From Deltaproteobacteria bacterium GWA2_55_10 (GTDB lineage Bacteria; Desulfobacterota; GWC2-55-46), in NCBI GenBank assembly GCA_001797415.1, contig MGPL01000029.1, positions 75,999-92,698 of the forward strand: a stretch of 16,700 nt of DNA, given 5' to 3'. The notes beneath the pieces were generated by a model. It had not been told where the DNA came from and made no database searches. It saw only the letters and a program-made list of their open reading frames with translations. The position numbers were made by a program, and so were the translations under genes. Below, piece after piece: positions 14,282-16,700 of the stretch (its first letter is position 1; each line of letters begins with the position of its first letter).

Positions 14282-14800
14282 ATGATCGACCAGCTAAAGA
14301 GCTCCATCAGGGACATCCCTGACTTCCCCAAGAAGGGGATACTCTTCAAGGACATAACCACGCTCTGCAAGGACGCGGCCATGTTCCAGCGCATGGTCGA
14401 TCTCATGGCCCACAGGTATGTAGGCAAGAAGATAGACCTGGTCGTGGGCATAGAGGCCAGGGGCTTTGTGGTGGGCGCTGCCCTTGCCTATAAGCTCGGC
14501 GCGGGCGTGGTACTCGTCAGGAAACCCGGCAAGCTCCCCCATAAGACGCACAAGGCGAGCTATGCGCTGGAGTACGGCACCGACAGCCTTGAGATACACC
14601 AGGACGCAATCGAGGCGGGGCAGAACGTAATAATAGCCGACGACCTGCTTGCGACCGGAGGCACCGCGGGGGCAGTGGCGGGCCTGGTAACGCAGATGGG
14701 CGGCAATATAGTGGAGTGCGCTTTCATCGTCGAGCTCGACGAACTCAAGGGCAGGGATAAGCTCTTGCCGCATCCGGTGTTCTCGCTTATCAAGTATTAA
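14282..14800 (+). CDS. apt: Adenine phosphoribosyltransferase
   Basis: Salvages adenine with PRPP to form AMP in the cytoplasm. The 172-residue product matches the family in length. Motifs are IPDFPKKGILFKDIT (12-26), VVGIEARGFVVGAALA (54-69), the base-binding RKPGKLPHKT (80-89) and the PRPP-binding VIIADDLLATGGT (116-128). The C-terminus HPVFSLIKY is normal for Apt, so the gene is not truncated by the repeat that begins 1 bp after its TAA. Start chosen by the AAGGAG at 14268-14273. The 61-bp gap from rpoS, same strand, suggests it may share transcripts with the surE-rpoS run. Confidence 0.97.
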   Translation: MIDQLKSSIRDIPDFPKKGILFKDITTLCKDAAMFQRMVDLMAHRYVGKKIDLVVGIEARGFVVGAALAYKLGAGVVLVRKPGKLPHKTHKASYALEYGTDSLEIHQDAIEAGQNVIIADDLLATGGTAGAVAGLVTQMGGNIVECAFIVELDELKGRDKLLPHPVFSLIKY

Positions 14801-14801
14801 C

Positions 14802-14928
14802 GGCTGCTGAAAAAGTCCATCTGCTGCGTTGGCATCGTCGCGGCAAAAGCGACGTACAAGAAGAGTACGCCTCATTCCTCGCTCCCCGATTTAACCGGGG
14901 CCTTGCATATGGAGCTTTTTGAGCAGCC
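14802..14928 (+). repeat. 127-bp inverted-repeat element (family C), copy 2, most diverged
   Basis: Begins GGCTGCTGAAAAAGTCCATC one base after the apt TAA and ends in CTTTTTGAGCAGCC. The middle keeps GCGACGTACAAGAAGAGTAC and TTCCTCGCTCC of the other copies, but it has a private hairpin CCCCG...CGGGG (14884-14900) near the right end, accounting for its extra length. The ends are inverted repeats, so the RNA could fold into one long hairpin. Confidence 0.85.
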
Positions 14929-14968
14929 TGAACTTCAGAGCCCTGCAGGTGGCGTATGTTGATAATGC

Positions 14969-14992
14969 GGGCACGCCCTTAAGGGCGTGCCC
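14969..14992. promoter_or_regulatory. Perfect 24-bp palindrome just before the permease gene
   Basis: Arms GGGCACGCCCTT (14969-14980) and AAGGGCGTGCCC (14981-14992) are exact reverse complements. It lies 8 nt before the permease ATG and the following bases are TTGATTTT. As RNA it gives a 9-10-bp GC-rich stem with a TTAA-containing loop. It could be a terminator of read-through from apt, an operator (a GATAAT -10-like box lies at 14961-14966), or a translation-blocking hairpin, since its AAGGG is the only ribosome-site-like sequence before the gene. Confidence 0.6.
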
Positions 14993-15000
14993 TTGATTTT

Positions 15001-16254
15001 ATGTCTTCCATAGACCCCATTCCCTCGATAGTCCTTCTGATAGTCCTTGTCCTCATCGCAATCAGGCAGATAGGAAGGTTCAGGCTCTCCATCTGGCAGA
15101 TAATGCTCGCTGGAGGGTTTGCGGTCCTTGTCCTTGGTTCCATCAGCCCGGGCAGGGCGATCGAGGCAGTCGACCTGGACGTAATGGTCTTTCTCTTTGG
15201 CATGTTCGTGGTCGGCGAAGCCCTGGTAGAGAGCAGGTACCTTCATCATCTTGCCCACGGCATATTCAAGGGGGCTAAGAGCGCCGACGCCCTCGTCATC
15301 CATATCCTCGTCGTGATGGGCTTTTTCTCTGCCTTCATCATGAACGACACGGTCGCCATTATCGGCACGCCGCTGGTCCTCTTCTATGCCAAAAGGCATA
15401 ATATTCCACATAAACTATTGCTTCTAAGTCTTTGTTTTGCAACGACTTTGGGTAGTGTCGCAAGCCCTATCGGGAACCCGCAGAACCTTCTCATTGCCAT
15501 ACACGGGGATATTCCCAACCCGTTCGTCACTTTCTTCAGGTACCTTGCGCTGCCGACGGCGGTGAACATGATTGCGGCGTACCTGCTCCTGAAGCTCTTT
15601 TTCAGGGACAGCTTCCACAAGGTCCCAATTGCGAGCGCGAGGGAGCCGGTAAAGGACAGGGCGCTGGCGAGCCTGTGCCGGATATCCCTGGCAATAATAT
15701 TCGTCATGGTCGCAGTAAAGGTGGGGCTGGTGTTCAGTGGGGCTGACTGGGACTTCAGGCTGACATACATAGCCATAGCCGCGGCAGCGCCCATACTCCT
15801 TTTCAGCCCGCGGCGATTCGAGATAGCCCGGAAGATAGACTGGCATACGCTTGTCTTTTTCGCCGCCATGTTTGTCCTAATGGCGAGCGTATGGCAATCC
15901 GGCATAATCCAGTACCTGATGCAGGGCTGGGCCGTAAGCCTCTCTCACGGCCCGCTGCTCGTCATCAGCGTCCTTTTGAGCCAGGTACTCTCCAATGTGC
16001 CGTTCGTGGCCCTTTACCTGCCCGTGATGGAGCTTGCCGGCTCAACTGGTACTGAGCTGATGGCCCTTGCCGCGGGCAGCACCATTGCGGGCAACCTCCT
16101 GATACACGGCGCAGCGAGTAATGTGATAATCATACAGAACGCTGAGAAGAGGGGAGGGGCAACGCTCTCATTTATGGACTTCGCGAAGATAGGAGTGCCG
16201 CTGACGATCGTGAATACGGCCGTCTACTGGGCTTATTTCGAGCTTTTTATGTAA
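15001..16254 (+). CDS. ArsB/NhaD (ion transporter) superfamily permease, SLC13/citrate-transporter-like
   Basis: A 417-residue inner-membrane protein with about ten or more hydrophobic segments. It shows the two-fold pseudo-repeat of the ion transporter superfamily: NDTVAIIGTP (115-124) with SPIGNPQNL (155-163) in the first half, and SNVPFVALYLP (331-341) with AGNLLIHGAASN (363-374) in the second. These re-entrant-loop motifs are shared by ArsB, NhaD, CitMHS and SLC13 transporters. Substrate (arsenite, Na+/H+, or a carboxylate/sulfate anion) cannot be fixed from sequence; no arsenic resistance gene is nearby. The ATG at 15001 is the only plausible start, as the first helix begins by residue 8, but it lacks a normal ribosome site and follows a perfect palindrome. 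A family C repeat begins 1 bp after its TAA. Confidence 0.85.
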   Translation: MSSIDPIPSIVLLIVLVLIAIRQIGRFRLSIWQIMLAGGFAVLVLGSISPGRAIEAVDLDVMVFLFGMFVVGEALVESRYLHHLAHGIFKGAKSADALVIHILVVMGFFSAFIMNDTVAIIGTPLVLFYAKRHNIPHKLLLLSLCFATTLGSVASPIGNPQNLLIAIHGDIPNPFVTFFRYLALPTAVNMIAAYLLLKLFFRDSFHKVPIASAREPVKDRALASLCRISLAIIFVMVAVKVGLVFSGADWDFRLTYIAIAAAAPILLFSPRRFEIARKIDWHTLVFFAAMFVLMASVWQSGIIQYLMQGWAVSLSHGPLLVISVLLSQVLSNVPFVALYLPVMELAGSTGTELMALAAGSTIAGNLLIHGAASNVIIIQNAEKRGGATLSFMDFAKIGVPLTIVNTAVYWAYFELFM

Positions 16255-16255
16255 C

Positions 16256-16375
16256 GGCTGCTGAAAAAGGCCCATCTGCTTTGTTGGCCTCAAAGCTCGT
16301 CACTGCGACGTACATGAAGAGTACGACTCGTTCCTCGCTCCTCGACGCCGCGCATCTGGACCTTTTTGAGCAGCC
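16256..16375 (+). repeat. 120-bp inverted-repeat element (family C), copy 3
   Basis: Begins GGCTGCTGAAAAAGGCCCAT one base after the permease TAA and ends CCTTTTTGAGCAGCC. Its ends are inverted repeats of about 20-25 bp with few mismatches, and positions 16295-16349 are identical to the reverse complement of 5750-5804. It fills the space between the permease and the convergent rlmI gene and could act as a terminator for both. Confidence 0.85.
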
Positions 16376-16388
16376 TTAAATGTGAGAG

Positions 16389-16700
16389 TTAAAGAATTTG
16401 CATGATGACGCACTTCAGGTACTCAGTTTCAGGGACTGCAAGCGAAATCGGGTGGTCCTTTGCCTGGCCGCGCACCTCTATTATGCGCGTCTGTTTTCCC
16501 GCATTCTTTGCGGCGGCGCGGAGCATCTCAAGGAACATGGCCCTGTCGACATGGTACGAGCACGACGACGTCGCAAGCAGGCCGCCCGGCTCAACGAGAG
16601 ACATGCACGCGGCGTTTATATCGGCATAGGCCCTGAAGGCCTCCGCTATTTTTGCCTTTGATTTGACGAATGCCGGCGGGTCGAGGACGATAAAGTCGTA
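16389..16700 (-). CDS. rlmI: Class I SAM-dependent 23S rRNA m5C methyltransferase, RlmI-like, C-terminal part
   Basis: The last 103 codons of a gene whose start lies beyond the right edge. RlmI methylates C1962 of 23S rRNA. The fragment begins YDFIVLDPPAFVKSK, where DPPAF is the methyltransferase motif IV. It continues with NAACMSLVEPGGLLATSSCSYHV, containing the motif VI catalytic cysteine. It ends RGQAKDHPISLAVPETEYLKCVIMQIL, a very characteristic RlmI tail (QAxDHP...PETxYLK). The N-terminal PUA domain and SAM-binding loop are outside the window. It converges with the permease gene across the family C repeat. Confidence 0.9.
   Translation of the reverse strand, partial: YDFIVLDPPAFVKSKAKIAEAFRAYADINAACMSLVEPGGLLATSSCSYHVDRAMFLEMLRAAAKNAGKQTRIIEVRGQAKDHPISLAVPETEYLKCVIMQIL

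Noticed and set aside
1..16700. CRISPR array, tRNA/rRNA genes, prophage or defence island
   Set aside because: No regularly spaced direct repeats, no cloverleaf-like sequence, and no phage, toxin-antitoxin, nuclease or transposase genes were found on reading both strands.

Overview
This 16.7 kb window is ordinary chromosomal DNA from a Gram-negative bacterium, densely packed with housekeeping genes and carrying several families of short palindromic repeats. The Gram-negative call rests on a lipoprotein with a lipobox (NlpD), a Tat-exported enzyme (MsrP), a Sec-exported dehydrogenase and an RpoS-type sigma factor. Codon use is moderately GC-rich and strongly favours AGG for arginine and ATA for isoleucine. 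The surE-pcm-nlpD-rpoS order together with this codon style suggests a Desulfobacterota/deltaproteobacterial or Nitrospirota-like lineage. That placement is an inference and was not tested.

Left part (1-5406): the 5' three quarters of enolase (minus strand) is divergent from a Na+/phosphate cotransporter-like protein with a PhoU-type tail. A small two-gene unit follows (a LolA-like exported protein and a DUF302 protein) behind a near-consensus promoter. Next is a soluble pyridine nucleotide transhydrogenase (SthA).

Middle part (5407-8942): a 450-bp gene-free stretch holds three different repeats and a candidate promoter. It leads into an alpha/beta hydrolase, which converges with msrP (periplasmic methionine sulfoxide reductase, catalytic subunit) with 2 bp between the stop codons. 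msrP is divergent from a secreted PQQ-dependent-type sugar dehydrogenase. Two of the three repeat types recur after the dehydrogenase, followed by a bidirectional terminator.

Right part (8943-16700): glgB (minus strand) is divergent from the run surE-pcm-nlpD-rpoS-apt, all in one direction and closely spaced. This is the classic stationary-phase/repair locus known from Gammaproteobacteria, with apt added. An ArsB/NhaD-superfamily permease follows, preceded by a perfect 24-bp palindrome. The window ends in the C-terminal part of an RlmI-type 23S rRNA methyltransferase (minus strand).

The most unusual non-coding signal is a roughly 120-bp inverted-repeat element in three copies. Two copies begin one base after TAA stop codons (apt and the permease), and the third ends 14 bp before a start codon. 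I see no CRISPR array, rRNA, tRNA, transposase, phage gene or defence system. I found no convincing new multi-gene system; the best leads are the repeat families, a NlpD homologue with an apparently intact catalytic site, and the palindrome before the permease.
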